A stretch of 45,852 bases of DNA from Nitrospiraceae bacterium (GTDB lineage Bacteria; Nitrospirota; Nitrospiria; Nitrospirales; Nitrospiraceae). Positions 1-8,355 of the stretch are shown piece by piece. Under the pieces are notes generated by a model. It saw only the letters and a program-made list of their open reading frames with translations, did no database searches and was not told the origin of the DNA. Numbering within the stretch: position 1 is the first letter of the stretch; each line of letters starts with the position of its first letter. The stretch spans positions 1-45,852 of the forward strand of contig DASPUC010000038.1 in assembly GCA_035623075.1 (NCBI GenBank). The letters run 5' to 3'. The position numbers and the translations under genes are program-made.

Positions 1-485
1 GTGCCGCCGCCGATCATCGTCGTAATGCCGGCAGAGAGGGCTTCCCAATATTGCTGAGGACAGATGAAGTGGATGTGGGTCTCCACACCGCCCGCCGTTA
101 CGATACAACCTTCCGCAGAAATAGCTTCAGTTCCCGGCCCAACTTCCATCCCCTTCGTCACGTTCGGCATGAGATCGGGATTCCCGGCTTTGCCAATCCC
201 GATGATACGCCCGTCCTTGATCCCGATATCCGCCTTGACGATCCCCCAATAATCGAGAATGACCGCGTTCGTGATGACCGTATCGAGCGCGCCGCTCGCG
301 CTGGTGGCTCGAGAAGACTGTCCCATCCCGTCGCGCAGAACCTTACCACCGCCGAAGACGGCTTCGTCTCCGTACGATGTGAAGTCTTTTTCGATTTCGA
401 TGAGCAGCTCGGTGTCGGCAAGTCGGACACGGTCGCCCACGGTGGGGCCGAAGAGATCCGCGTATTGTTTGCGTGGGATCTTCAT
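1..485 (-). CDS. ureC: Urease alpha subunit UreC, N-terminal part (cut by window edge)
   Basis: Encodes the catalytic alpha subunit of urease, which hydrolyses urea to ammonia and carbamate in the cytoplasm at a di-nickel site. Only about 161 N-terminal codons are present. The protein begins [20 protein letters not shown], the standard UreC start, and reaches the [11 protein letters not shown] stretch, whose HxH pair supplies two nickel ligands in the family. The ATG at 483-485 has an AGGAGG ribosome site a few bases upstream, which fixes the start. It lies 84 bp after ureB on the same strand, so the order is ureA-ureB-ureC. The rest of the gene and any accessory ure genes lie outside the window. 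Confidence 0.97.
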   Translation of the reverse strand, partial: MKIPRKQYADLFGPTVGDRVRLADTELLIEIEKDFTSYGDEAVFGGGKVLRDGMGQSSRATSASGALDTVITNAVILDYWGIVKADIGIKDGRIIGIGKAGNPDLMPNVTKGMEVGPGTEAISAEGCIVTAGGVETHIHFICPQQYWEALSAGITTMIGGG

Positions 486-569
486 GAATTCCTCCTAACG
501 AAGGCCACGGGTAATGTTAAGGCTGAGGCGAATTCGCAGTGCTTGTTTTCCTCGACCTTATTCTCAGCC

Positions 570-1043
570 TCAACCTTTGCTAACAAAACCTTGCTCGGCC
601 GCCCGCGCCAGCGCTTTGGCCTTCACCTGTGCATCATCCAATGAGCCATCGGTCAACCCGTTGATCCCGTGGGCAACCCGCTTACCGGCCAGTGCGACGA
701 CCGTCACCCGTTTTTCCTCCCCTGGCTCGAACCGCACTGCCGTACCGGCGGGAATGCAGAGGCGGAATCCGAAGGCCTGCTCGCGATCGAATTTCAGAGC
801 ACGATTCGCCTCGAAAAAGTGACAGTGGGAGCCGACCTGAACAGGCCGGTCGCCTGTATTCGTCACCACGAGTTCCTTCGTCGCACGACCTGTATTCGCC
901 TGAATGTCGCCGGCCCCAAAGAGAATTTGACCGGGCACGACTGGTCTGGACAACTCAGCTTTGATCACAGAAGCCAGGGAGCTTCCCTTTTTTTGAGAGG
1001 CCTTGTGAACCTTGGTCGGGGATCGCTTGGTCTTCTTCGCCAT
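570..1043 (-). CDS. ureB: Urease beta subunit UreB
   Basis: Non-catalytic beta subunit of urease, which packs with UreA and UreC in the (abc)3 complex. The core from about residue 30 on carries the family sequence [17 protein letters not shown] and the segment [15 protein letters not shown] chose the ATG at 1041-1043 because a GAGGAGG site lies just upstream; an in-frame start 27 bases further out has no better site. The product of 157 residues is longer than the usual 100-135, with a Lys/Ser-rich N-terminal tail of about 30 residues ([20 protein letters not shown]) and a short extra C-terminus. The gene sits 51 bp after ureA and 84 bp before ureC. Confidence 0.96.
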   Translation of the reverse strand: MAKKTKRSPTKVHKASQKKGSSLASVIKAELSRPVVPGQILFGAGDIQANTGRATKELVVTNTGDRPVQVGSHCHFFEANRALKFDREQAFGFRLCIPAGTAVRFEPGEEKRVTVVALAGKRVAHGINGLTDGSLDDAQVKAKALARAAEQGFVSKG

Positions 1044-1094
1044 ATGCCCCTCCTCGTACGAGGACAACAATTGAATGGATGGGTCTGAGCGTGC

Positions 1095-1397
1095 CTAGCG
1101 AATCGGATCGTGAACGGTCACGAGTTTCGTGCCGTCGGGAAAGGTTCCTTCGACCTGGAACTCGTGAATCATCTCCGGCACGCCCGGCATGACGTCTTTG
1201 CGTGACAGCAGCGTGGTCCCAAAGGTCATCAGATCGGCGACGGATTTACCGTCACGAATGCCTTCGAGAACAGCAGCGGTCAGGTAGGCGACTGCTTCAG
1301 GATGGTTGAGCTTGAGGCCCCGCTTCTTGCGGTCCGCAGCGAGCTGCCCTGCGGTGTAGATCAACAGCTTTTCCTGCTCTCTCGGAGTCAGATGCAT
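1095..1397 (-). CDS. ureA: Urease gamma subunit UreA
   Basis: Gamma subunit of urease, 100 residues, the family's normal length. The N-terminus [20 protein letters not shown] and the segment [22 protein letters not shown] are characteristic, and the end ([21 protein letters not shown]) matches the usual closing strand. It is the first gene of ureABC. An AGAGGAGAG ribosome site precedes the ATG. A sigma-70-like promoter lies about 110 bp upstream, in the region shared with the divergent urea channel gene. Confidence 0.97.
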   Translation of the reverse strand: MHLTPREQEKLLIYTAGQLAADRKKRGLKLNHPEAVAYLTAAVLEGIRDGKSVADLMTFGTTLLSRKDVMPGVPEMIHEFQVEGTFPDGTKLVTVHDPIR

Positions 1398-1415
1398 GGG
1401 CTCTCCTCTCTTTGG

Positions 1416-1430
1416 CGGACTTCATGTCCG
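1416..1430 (-). promoter_or_regulatory. Small hairpin in the ureA leader, next to the ribosome site
   Basis: Reading toward ureA, CGGAC-ATGAA-GTCCG forms a perfect 5-bp stem with a five-base loop, ending a few bases before the ribosome site. It resembles the GGAC...GTCC hairpins of the two ANTAR-type leaders elsewhere in this window. However, the loop is five bases, there is only one such hairpin, and no terminator follows. A local effect on translation or mRNA stability is possible; no function is shown. Confidence 0.3.
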
Positions 1431-1494
1431 TCGTTCCTGACACAGGACAAACGGCGTGAGCGAGTTGCATTGAGTATCCTACGTGAGAAATCTA

Positions 1495-1523
1495 TTGCAG
1501 GGAGGGAAATGCTAGTCTAGGAT
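1495..1523 (+). promoter_or_regulatory. Putative promoter of the UT-type urea transporter gene
   Basis: TTGCAG (1495-1500) and TAGGAT (1518-1523), 17 bases apart, point toward the urea channel gene at 1573. This overlaps the divergent ureA promoter, so polymerase binding at one could interfere with the other. Both boxes are imperfect, so the call is tentative. Confidence 0.4.
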
Positions 1524-1538
1524 TTCGCCGCCTGTCAA
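1509..1538 (-). promoter_or_regulatory. Putative sigma-70 promoter of ureABC
   Basis: On the minus strand TTGACA (1538-1533) is followed after 18 bases by TAGCAT (1514-1509), pointing at ureA. The predicted start near 1502 gives a 5' leader of about 105 bases. The -35 match is perfect and the -10 is moderate. Confidence 0.55.
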
Positions 1539-1572
1539 GCAGCACTCCATAGTCGGGTGAAAGGAGGCCTCC

Positions 1573-2622
1573 GTGACTCATACGGAATTGATTGGCAGAT
1601 TCCGGGATCACCCAACGCTGGGATTCGTCGACTGGGTTTTGCGCGGAATCGGTCAGGTAGTCTTCCAAAACAACCCCATTTCCGGCGCCGTGATTCTCGG
1701 CGCAATCTTCTACAACTCCTGGATCTACGGTACGGCCTGTCTGTTCGGAACCGTGATCAGTACGCTCACCGCTCTCCTGTTCAAAGCCGACAAAGGGATG
1801 ATCAAGGATGGTCTGTTCGGGTTTAACGGCGCCTTGATCGCTATCGCCTTGGTCGCCTATACGAGCCCGAACTTTACCACCGGTAACATGCCCAATCTGC
1901 ACCTGTGGCTCTACATCGTGCTCAGCGCAGCCTTTACTTCAGTGCTCATGCCGGCATTCGGCGCCTTGCTGGGGCCACACAAAGTTCCTGGCCTCACGAT
2001 GCCGTTTGTCCTGGCCACCTGGTTCTTTCTCGGTGCATTGTTGCAGTTCTCTACCATCGATGTTTCCAATGCCTTGAAGCCAACGTCGCCGTCAGACTTT
2101 ACTGGTCCGCGACCGGATTACACCTGGGTCACCTGGTTTTACGGAGTTACGATGGGCATCTCGGAGATCTTCTTTCAGGACAACTGGGTGACCGGGGTCA
2201 TCATCCTGATCGGCATCGCCATCAATACCCGCATCGGCGCCCTGATGGCGCTCATGGGGTCCACGCTCGCGGTCGCTGCCGCGGTGTTGTACGGCGCGCA
2301 TGACGAAGCGATCCGTGACGGGTTGTTCGGGTACAACGCTGCGCTGACCGCGATGGCGCTCGGCGGGCTTTTTTATGTGCTGAACGTCTCGGGCTTTCTC
2401 TATACGGTCATCGGCGTCTTGGTAACGGCAAGGGTGTGGGCTTCGCTTGGTGTTTTTCTGGAACCGTCCGGGATGCCGGTCTTAACGTCCGCCTTCGTAT
2501 TTGTCACCTGGTTGATGCTCTTGGCAAAGAGCGGCTTCCCGTCGTTGATCCCTGTTGCGCCGGTTGAGGCTACGACGCCGGAAGACAATCTCAGGCGTTT
2601 CGGCAACCGTCAAAAAGCATAG
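1573..2622 (+). CDS. UT-family urea transporter (urea channel)
   Basis: Integral inner-membrane protein of 349 residues, the size of bacterial UT-family urea channels, which pass urea down its gradient. The two homologous halves of the family are visible: DGLFGFNGALIAIAL near residues 79-93 and DGLFGYNAALTAMALG near 249-264, among about ten hydrophobic segments. The start is GTG at 1573, chosen because AAGGAGG lies five bases before it. It is transcribed divergently from ureABC, and its 3' end overlaps the convergent porin gene by 13 bp. With the ABC system next door it gives a second, low-affinity route for urea. A symbol such as utp or yut would be a guess. Confidence 0.93.
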   Translation: MTHTELIGRFRDHPTLGFVDWVLRGIGQVVFQNNPISGAVILGAIFYNSWIYGTACLFGTVISTLTALLFKADKGMIKDGLFGFNGALIAIALVAYTSPNFTTGNMPNLHLWLYIVLSAAFTSVLMPAFGALLGPHKVPGLTMPFVLATWFFLGALLQFSTIDVSNALKPTSPSDFTGPRPDYTWVTWFYGVTMGISEIFFQDNWVTGVIILIGIAINTRIGALMALMGSTLAVAAAVLYGAHDEAIRDGLFGYNAALTAMALGGLFYVLNVSGFLYTVIGVLVTARVWASLGVFLEPSGMPVLTSAFVFVTWLMLLAKSGFPSLIPVAPVEATTPEDNLRRFGNRQKA

Positions 2623-3905
2623 ATGGCTTCGAAGGAGAGTGTGGGCTGGTAGCTGGTTGGGCGCCCTCCGACCTGGAAGACATTCTGGTTGGATTTGTCA
2701 TACCGATATTCCAAGCGGGTCGTGAGAGAGTTGAGCGGTTTATACTGCAGCGTAGAGGTGACCTCCCACAGCGTCTGTGCAATTGCGGGAGGAGAAGCAG
2801 AGGACGTAGCTCCAAAACACAAGTTGGCTCTTGGTTGATAGGCGGTCGTGCCCTGGCAGGCGGCGAAGCCTCCTGCATCTTCGAAGATTTCTCCTCGCAG
2901 ACGGACACCCCACTGCTTCGTGAAATCATGAATCAAATAGGCGGCGACTCCGTCCCAGCGGGCGTTCTTCGCTGAACTGATCGTGCTGCTGTTCGCTTGG
3001 TTGGCGTAATAGGATTCTATGACCGCTGAAGTCTGGTCGCTGACCTGTAAGCTGAGGAAGCCCCCTGTAAGAAAAAGATTGCCGCCGGTCGTGCCGGTCG
3101 GTCCACTTCTCGGTCCCGCTAAGCCGTACCATGTCAGCTTGATCTTCTCGGACGGAGCCAGTGCGAGTGCGTATTCCACGAGAGGATCATGCTGTGTGTC
3201 CCCTCTAGCAGAGTTGATGAACTCGATCGCTCCCACCGAGAGCGACACCCACTTGTTGAATTCATAGGAGGCTCGAGCACCGCGAGTTGTGAATGGCTGA
3301 CCTAATCCGAACAGCCAAGACCGCGAATAGTTTGGATTACGCGGGCTTTCGACGACTTCATAGCCCACGATGCTGTTGATCTGGCCCAGTTTCAGGTCGA
3401 GCCCGCTGCCCACGGGCGCTAAGTATTGGACGTAGTACTCCTGGAAGTCGGCCCAGGGACCGATGTTGTTGCCGCCGATGAAATCCGAATCACGGCCAGC
3501 ATTGAATTTGACCTTGAACCCGATTCGATCAAACCAGGCATCACCGGCCATAGCGTCCCGTCCGACTACGAGTTGTCCCACATTGAAGCGGGACTGGTTG
3601 GAATTCACGTCGAAGATGCGGAGCTCGTTGATCCGGTTTGAGGGATTATTGAAGTTCTGGGTGTAGGAGGCGTCGAGGTAACCATAGATATGCAGCCTGA
3701 GATCTTCCGACAGCAGCCGTTTTTCAACTGCCTTCTCGCTAGCCCTCAACCTCAGGGCGATATGTTCCAATTCACGAGCAACCGGGCCAGGTTCTTCCTC
3801 TGCCCTGGTATCTCCGAGAAGAAACCACTCTATGGTGAGAATGAAACAGAGGAGAACGAGGCAGACACGAACTAGCCTGTAAGAACGCGACTGGTCATAC
3901 GGCAC
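2610..3905 (-). CDS. Outer-membrane beta-barrel porin (OmpL-like type)
   Basis: Probable outer-membrane porin. After a signal peptide (hydrophobic LVRVCLVLLCFILTIEWFLL, likely cut after TRA) comes a short helical stretch, then HIYGYLDASYTQNFNNPSNR, typical of the putative beta-barrel porin-2 (OmpL-like) group. The body has many alternating amphipathic strands and the protein ends in aromatic F (EAIYAF), the usual barrel-assembly signal. I use GTG at 3905 with AGAGG upstream; a TTG at 3941 would add 12 residues. It follows urtE by 76 bp on the same strand, so it is probably the last gene of the urt series. Passage of urea or related small solutes is inferred from position only. Confidence 0.8.
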   Translation of the reverse strand: MPYDQSRSYRLVRVCLVLLCFILTIEWFLLGDTRAEEEPGPVARELEHIALRLRASEKAVEKRLLSEDLRLHIYGYLDASYTQNFNNPSNRINELRIFDVNSNQSRFNVGQLVVGRDAMAGDAWFDRIGFKVKFNAGRDSDFIGGNNIGPWADFQEYYVQYLAPVGSGLDLKLGQINSIVGYEVVESPRNPNYSRSWLFGLGQPFTTRGARASYEFNKWVSLSVGAIEFINSARGDTQHDPLVEYALALAPSEKIKLTWYGLAGPRSGPTGTTGGNLFLTGGFLSLQVSDQTSAVIESYYANQANSSTISSAKNARWDGVAAYLIHDFTKQWGVRLRGEIFEDAGGFAACQGTTAYQPRANLCFGATSSASPPAIAQTLWEVTSTLQYKPLNSLTTRLEYRYDKSNQNVFQVGGRPTSYQPTLSFEAIYAF

Positions 3906-3981
3906 AACCCTCTTCTTACTCCTTACTACCAAGGCAGACAAGAGGACTTCCTGCCAACTTCGAAGCCCAGCCAGCCTCTCT

Positions 3982-4692
3982 TCATACCGTCAGATGCTGC
4001 TTCACCATTTCCGCGCTCAACTCATCACTTTTGCCCTGCGCCACCACCGCCCCTTTGGCCATGACCACGTACTTCTCTGCCAGCCGAGCCGCAAAATGAA
4101 GCCCTTGCTCAACCAGCAGAATGGAGAACCGTCTGGAGTTCTTGAACCCATTGATCACGTCTTCGATCTGATCGATGATCGAGGGTTGAATCCCTTCGGT
4201 TGGCTCATCGAGCAACAGGATCTTTGGCTCGGACAGCAATGCGCGCCCGATCGCGAGTTGCTGCTGTTCGCCACCACTCAAGACTCCGCCAGGCCGATCG
4301 AGAATCTGTGTCAGCTTGGGGAAGAGCTGATAGACTTCTTCGAACGCGGCCTTCTCGGAGATGCCGGTGGAAGAATGAGCTCGGGCCCAATATCCCAGTT
4401 GGAGGTTTTCCCGAACGGTCAGATGTGGAATGATCTCCCGTCCCTGCGGAACATAGGCAAGCCCTCGTTTCACTCGTCGATTCGTAACTTCCTTCGTCAT
4501 ATCTGTTCCGCCGATTGTGATCTGCCCAGACCGCGTCGGCAGCAACCCCATGATGGCCTTCAGGGTCGTCGTTTTTCCGACCCCGTTCCGTCCCATCAGA
4601 CAGGCAACCTGCCCAGGCTCGACAGTAAACGACACATCCCGAAGAATGTGGCTCTCGCCATAGTAGACGTTCAGTTTTTCGAGTTGAAGCAT
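3982..4692 (-). CDS. urtE: Urea ABC transporter ATPase UrtE
   Basis: Second ATP-binding subunit of the urea ABC transporter, of the branched-chain amino-acid (LivF-like) subfamily, on the cytoplasmic face. Walker A is GRNGVGKTT near residue 34, the ABC signature is LSGGEQQQLAIGRAL, Walker B is ILLLDEPTEG, and the switch His lies in the C-terminal third. The IQPSIIDQI segment after Walker B is characteristic of UrtE. Length 236 is normal. It is the last of urtABCDE. A 75-bp spacer with AGCTGA-type repeats separates it from urtD. Confidence 0.95.
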   Translation of the reverse strand: MLQLEKLNVYYGESHILRDVSFTVEPGQVACLMGRNGVGKTTTLKAIMGLLPTRSGQITIGGTDMTKEVTNRRVKRGLAYVPQGREIIPHLTVRENLQLGYWARAHSSTGISEKAAFEEVYQLFPKLTQILDRPGGVLSGGEQQQLAIGRALLSEPKILLLDEPTEGIQPSIIDQIEDVINGFKNSRRFSILLVEQGLHFAARLAEKYVVMAKGAVVAQGKSDELSAEMVKQHLTV

Positions 4693-4767
4693 TGGGTTTA
4701 GCTTTCAGCTGTTAGCATTTAGCCATCAGCCTCAGAAGATCTTTCCCAACTCAGCTCTCAGCACTTC
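4693..4767 (-). repeat. Degenerate AGCTGA-type intergenic repeat between urtD and urtE
   Basis: The 75-bp spacer is made largely of degenerate copies of short units such as GTGCTGAG, AGCTGAG, GGCTGATGGC and AGCTGAAAGC (minus strand). Similar blocks occur between rplV and rpsS and between rpsJ and rplC in this window. It contains no ORF. Confidence 0.6.
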
Positions 4768-5535
4768 TTATGCGTGCGTGACTTTCTGCCTCCCCAGGTA
4801 AATTTCACGCACACGAGCGTCTGCTTGGACTTTTTCAACAGGCCCTTCACAGATCACCGTCCCTTCGTGAAGGACGGTTACCGTCCTGGCGATTTGTCGG
4901 ACGAATTCCATGTCGTGCTCGATGACAACGATCGCATGTTTTTCCGCCAACGATTGGAGTAATCGCCCCGTCTGTTCAGTTTCTTTGTCCGTCATGCCCG
5001 CGACCGGTTCATCGACCAAGAGGAGCAAGGGATCTTGGAGGATTACCATCCCGATCTCAAGCCATTGTTTTTGACCGTGTGAGAGCGATTCGGCCCGTGT
5101 GTGTGCCTGATCCTTGAGTCCGATGGCTTCGAGGTTCTGGTCGATTCGTTCCCGCTCAGCCGTGGTGGATTTCCCCAGCAAGGTCGGGAAGACGCCTCGG
5201 CTCGAACGTTTTAGTGACAGATCGAGATTTTCCCAGACCGTGAGGTTTCCATAGATCGATGGTGCCTGGAACTTCCTCCCGATGCCGAGTTCCACGATCT
5301 CATCCTCTCGTTTCCCGATGAGATCGATATCCTTGCCGAAGATCACACGGCCGGCGGCCGGTATCGTCTTGCCGCAGACCACATCGAGCAGCGTCGTTTT
5401 GCCAGCCCCGTTCGGACCGATCACGACCCGCAATTCGTTGTAGTTGACGATGAAGTTAAGATTGTTGAGCGCCTTAAACCCGTCGTAGTCGACGATGACG
5501 CCTTCGAGATAAATAATGGACCCTCGTTCAGTCAT
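4768..5535 (-). CDS. urtD: Urea ABC transporter ATPase UrtD
   Basis: First ATP-binding subunit of the urea ABC transporter (LivG-like), 255 residues. Walker A is GPNGAGKTTLLD near residue 39, the signature is LSHGQKQWLEIGMVILQDP, and Walker B is LLLLVDEPVAGMTDKE. The LSHGQKQWLEI signature and VDEPVAGMTD are diagnostic of UrtD as opposed to LivG. It starts one base after the urtC stop, so translation is probably coupled. Confidence 0.96.
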   Translation of the reverse strand: MTERGSIIYLEGVIVDYDGFKALNNLNFIVNYNELRVVIGPNGAGKTTLLDVVCGKTIPAAGRVIFGKDIDLIGKREDEIVELGIGRKFQAPSIYGNLTVWENLDLSLKRSSRGVFPTLLGKSTTAERERIDQNLEAIGLKDQAHTRAESLSHGQKQWLEIGMVILQDPLLLLVDEPVAGMTDKETEQTGRLLQSLAEKHAIVVIEHDMEFVRQIARTVTVLHEGTVICEGPVEKVQADARVREIYLGRQKVTHA

Positions 5536-5536
5536 G

Positions 5537-6682
5537 TCAGCGCTTCCCCTCCGACAGGGCCACTTTGCTCACACCTGTTTCCATTGGCCGCAAAAGACTT
5601 GTGCTTCTCCTGATCACGCCGACCAGCCCATCAGGGAATAACAGGACCACCAACACGAAGAGTCCGCCGAGGATGAACGGCCAGAGTTCCGGGAAGTAAT
5701 TCGTGAGCACACTACGACCATAATTCACACTGACCGCTCCCAGCACCGCACCGGCCAGGCTGCCACGTCCACCGACCGCCACCCAAATCACCATTTCGAG
5801 CGAAGGCAGGACGCCGATTTGCGCCGGGGTGATGATCCCGACCTGAGGAACGTAGAGCATCCCGGCCAAGCCGGCCAATGCCGCCGCAACAACGAACACG
5901 AACAGTTTGTAATTTGCCGGAGTGTATCCCGAAAACACGACTCGCGGTTCGCTATCTCGAACAGCGATCAGGACCCGCCCCGCTCGGGATTTAATAATCC
6001 AGCGGCACAGGAGGTAGGACCCGCCCAGACACAAGACCGTCAACACATACAACGCCCGCTGAGTGCCGGGATCTGCGAGCCGAAACCCAAGCACCTGCTT
6101 AAAATCCGTCAATCCATTCGTCCCGCCAAGATTCGTTTCGTTCCGATTGAACACCAGCCATGCCACGAGGGCCAGGGCCTGTGTAATGATCGCGAAGTAC
6201 ACCCCTTTAATACGACTGCGGAAGGCCAGGAACCCAAAGACGAGTGCAAAAAGCGTCGGGATAAAGATCGCCCCCACCAAGGCCACAGGAAAACTGTAGA
6301 ACGGCTTCCAGAACAGGGGCAATTGTTTAACCTGGTTCCACACCATGAAATCCGGCAAGTCACTGCCGTACACGCTTTCCTTCCCGATCGTCAGCATGAG
6401 ATGCATGCCCATGCAGTAGGCACCAAGCCCGAAAAATACGCCCTGACCAAGACTCAAGATGCCTGTATAGCCCCAAATGAGATCGAGGCCCAACGCAAGA
6501 ATCGCAAAGGCGAGAAACTTCCCAAATCGATTGAGGCTGAAATCGGAAAGGTGCAGCCAGGAATCCTCCGGCGGCAGGACGTTCAAAAGGGGCATCGCGA
6601 CAAGCAGGACAAATCCCAGAAGCCAGAAGGCCAGCCCTTCAGCACGCGGCTGATCGTGCGCCACTGGTTCAAGACTCGGCAT
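5537..6682 (-). CDS. urtC: Urea ABC transporter permease UrtC
   Basis: Inner-membrane permease (LivM-like) that pairs with UrtB to form the urea path. About ten hydrophobic segments are visible, and the family loop appears as SRAGRVLIAVRDSEPRVVFSG in the C-terminal half. I chose ATG at 6680-6682 with AGGGG upstream, giving 381 residues; a TTG 18 bases earlier is less likely. The gene overlaps the end of urtB by 14 bp and leads directly into urtD, so the three are translated from one message. Confidence 0.95.
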   Translation of the reverse strand: MPSLEPVAHDQPRAEGLAFWLLGFVLLVAMPLLNVLPPEDSWLHLSDFSLNRFGKFLAFAILALGLDLIWGYTGILSLGQGVFFGLGAYCMGMHLMLTIGKESVYGSDLPDFMVWNQVKQLPLFWKPFYSFPVALVGAIFIPTLFALVFGFLAFRSRIKGVYFAIITQALALVAWLVFNRNETNLGGTNGLTDFKQVLGFRLADPGTQRALYVLTVLCLGGSYLLCRWIIKSRAGRVLIAVRDSEPRVVFSGYTPANYKLFVFVVAAALAGLAGMLYVPQVGIITPAQIGVLPSLEMVIWVAVGGRGSLAGAVLGAVSVNYGRSVLTNYFPELWPFILGGLFVLVVLLFPDGLVGVIRRSTSLLRPMETGVSKVALSEGKR

Positions 6683-8225
6683 GTCGCCCCTTGATAGCAA
6701 ATAATCCTGATGGGCGCCATTGGAGGAAGAGAATGACCAACACCAGAATCAGCACTTTGCCATAGACCGCTCCAAAGCTCGGCTCGAGCAATTTGTTCAG
6801 GCCGCCGATACCTAGCGATGCAACGATTGTCCCTGCCAGTTTTCCAACACCGCCGGTGACCACGACCATGAATGAGTCGACGATGTAGTTTTGGCCCAGC
6901 CCTGGCTCCACATTCCCAATAAGCGTCAGAGCCCAACCGGCCACTCCTGCCAACCCCGAACCGAAGGCAAAGGTATAGGCATCGACCTTGCGCGTAGGAA
7001 TTCCCAAGCAGGCACTCATGTTCCGATTCTGTGTCACGGCCCGTACGCGTAAGCCCAAGTTTGACCGAAATAGCAGCAGATAGATGCCCACGACACAGAC
7101 AATCGACAATCCGATAATAAAGATTCGATTGTACGGGAGATAGACTCCGACCATCACCTGAGCACCGCCGCTCAACCAATTTGGTGCCACCACCGCCGTC
7201 AGGTCACCGAAATAGACGCGCGCCGCCTGCATCAAGACCAGGCTTACCCCCCACGTCGCCAGCATCGTCTCCAGCGGGCGCCCATACAGGAATCGGATGA
7301 CGGTCGCTTCGAGTAGAAGGCCACACGCTGCTGCGGCAAGAAAGGAAATCGGCATGGCGAGCAGAAAGTACGAATCGAACATCGACGGCGAGAGATAGGC
7401 TCTAAACAATTCTTGCGTCACGAACGTCGCGTAGGCCCCGACCATCATCAGCTCGCCATGAGCCATATTGATCACGCCCATGAGTCCGAACACAATGGCT
7501 AATCCGAGTGACATGATGAGCAGTATCGAGCTGAGGCTGATACCGCGAAAAATTGTTTCGATCGCGCTCGACCATGCATTCCACGTCTCAATGCGCTCGA
7601 TCGCAGCCGCTGCGGCTCTCGCTATCTCTTTTTGCTGCTCGGTCGCCTCGGGTGCGTTACCGGCAACAACCAGTTCTTTCAAGCTTGGCGCGCCGTTCTG
7701 GCTGCGAAGCTCCCCGAGCTTCTGGACGGCGGAAATCTTGATCGACGGATCGTCCGACGTGAGACTCAGCAGCGCGGCAGACTCCTCCATCGTGTAGCGC
7801 ACCCATTTGTTCGGATCCTTCGTCGCTGCCTGTTCCAACCAAGGAATCGCGACGGTCCTGCCCATCGTACCGAGATCCGTGGCAGCCGATCGCCGGACGC
7901 CAACATCGTCACTCGAGAGATTCGCCCGATTCTTCAGCAGATCCATCAGAGGCTTGATGGCTTGCCGGATGGCGCGATCCGCGTTAGCGCGAAGTTCTTC
8001 CAACCTGGGCAAGAGACTCACATCCCCTTGCTCAATCAAGGTACGAATCGCTGCTTCACGAACCGTTTCATCCTCGCTGGTCACTTGAGCGAGAGCCTGC
8101 TCTACGGGAGGGGACGGAGGGGCCGTTGTCGGCCCCTCCGCCGCTCTCACCCAACTGTCACCAACGAAGAATAGGAGCCCGATAACGGTTAGAGCGACCT
8201 GTGCGAATCGCAGATAAATCTTCAC
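6669..8225 (-). CDS. urtB: Urea ABC transporter permease UrtB with N-terminal repeat domain
   Basis: Inner-membrane permease (LivH-like) of 518 residues. Residues 1-30 form a signal or membrane anchor. About 30-215 is a soluble helical region with HEAT-like repeats (EDETVREAAIRTLIEQGD, DDVGVRRSAATDLGTMG, DDPSIKISAVQKLGELR). The permease proper starts near residue 225, with the LivH-type loop LGLRVRAVTQNRNMSACLGI. A long N-terminal region of this kind is known for UrtB and is absent from amino-acid LivH. It overlaps urtC and lies 130 bp after urtA, with a hairpin in that gap. Confidence 0.95.
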   Translation of the reverse strand: MKIYLRFAQVALTVIGLLFFVGDSWVRAAEGPTTAPPSPPVEQALAQVTSEDETVREAAIRTLIEQGDVSLLPRLEELRANADRAIRQAIKPLMDLLKNRANLSSDDVGVRRSAATDLGTMGRTVAIPWLEQAATKDPNKWVRYTMEESAALLSLTSDDPSIKISAVQKLGELRSQNGAPSLKELVVAGNAPEATEQQKEIARAAAAAIERIETWNAWSSAIETIFRGISLSSILLIMSLGLAIVFGLMGVINMAHGELMMVGAYATFVTQELFRAYLSPSMFDSYFLLAMPISFLAAAACGLLLEATVIRFLYGRPLETMLATWGVSLVLMQAARVYFGDLTAVVAPNWLSGGAQVMVGVYLPYNRIFIIGLSIVCVVGIYLLLFRSNLGLRVRAVTQNRNMSACLGIPTRKVDAYTFAFGSGLAGVAGWALTLIGNVEPGLGQNYIVDSFMVVVTGGVGKLAGTIVASLGIGGLNKLLEPSFGAVYGKVLILVLVILFLQWRPSGLFAIKGRHAES

Positions 8226-8255
8226 GATTGGCGAGCAACCCCCTCACAAGACAAA

Positions 8256-8287
8256 CGGGTGACGTTGACATTTCGTCTCGTCACCCG
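8256..8287 (-). promoter_or_regulatory. Intercistronic hairpin between urtA and urtB
   Basis: A perfect 9-bp inverted repeat, CGGGTGACG (8256-8264) and CGTCACCCG (8279-8287), with a 14-base loop, lies after urtA and before urtB. No T-run follows. Such hairpins after a binding-protein gene commonly protect its message or let only part of transcription through, giving more binding protein than permease. That role is inferred here. Confidence 0.5.
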
Positions 8288-8355
8288 CTGTCCTTCCCTA
8301 TGTCTCTGCCCGTTCGCCCGTTATGACACGGGGATATTCTGGATCCCCTACGCTC

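Noticed and set aside
51-644. 197-codon plus-strand ORF opposite ureC/ureB
   Set aside because: It is a shadow of real urease genes read on the minus strand.
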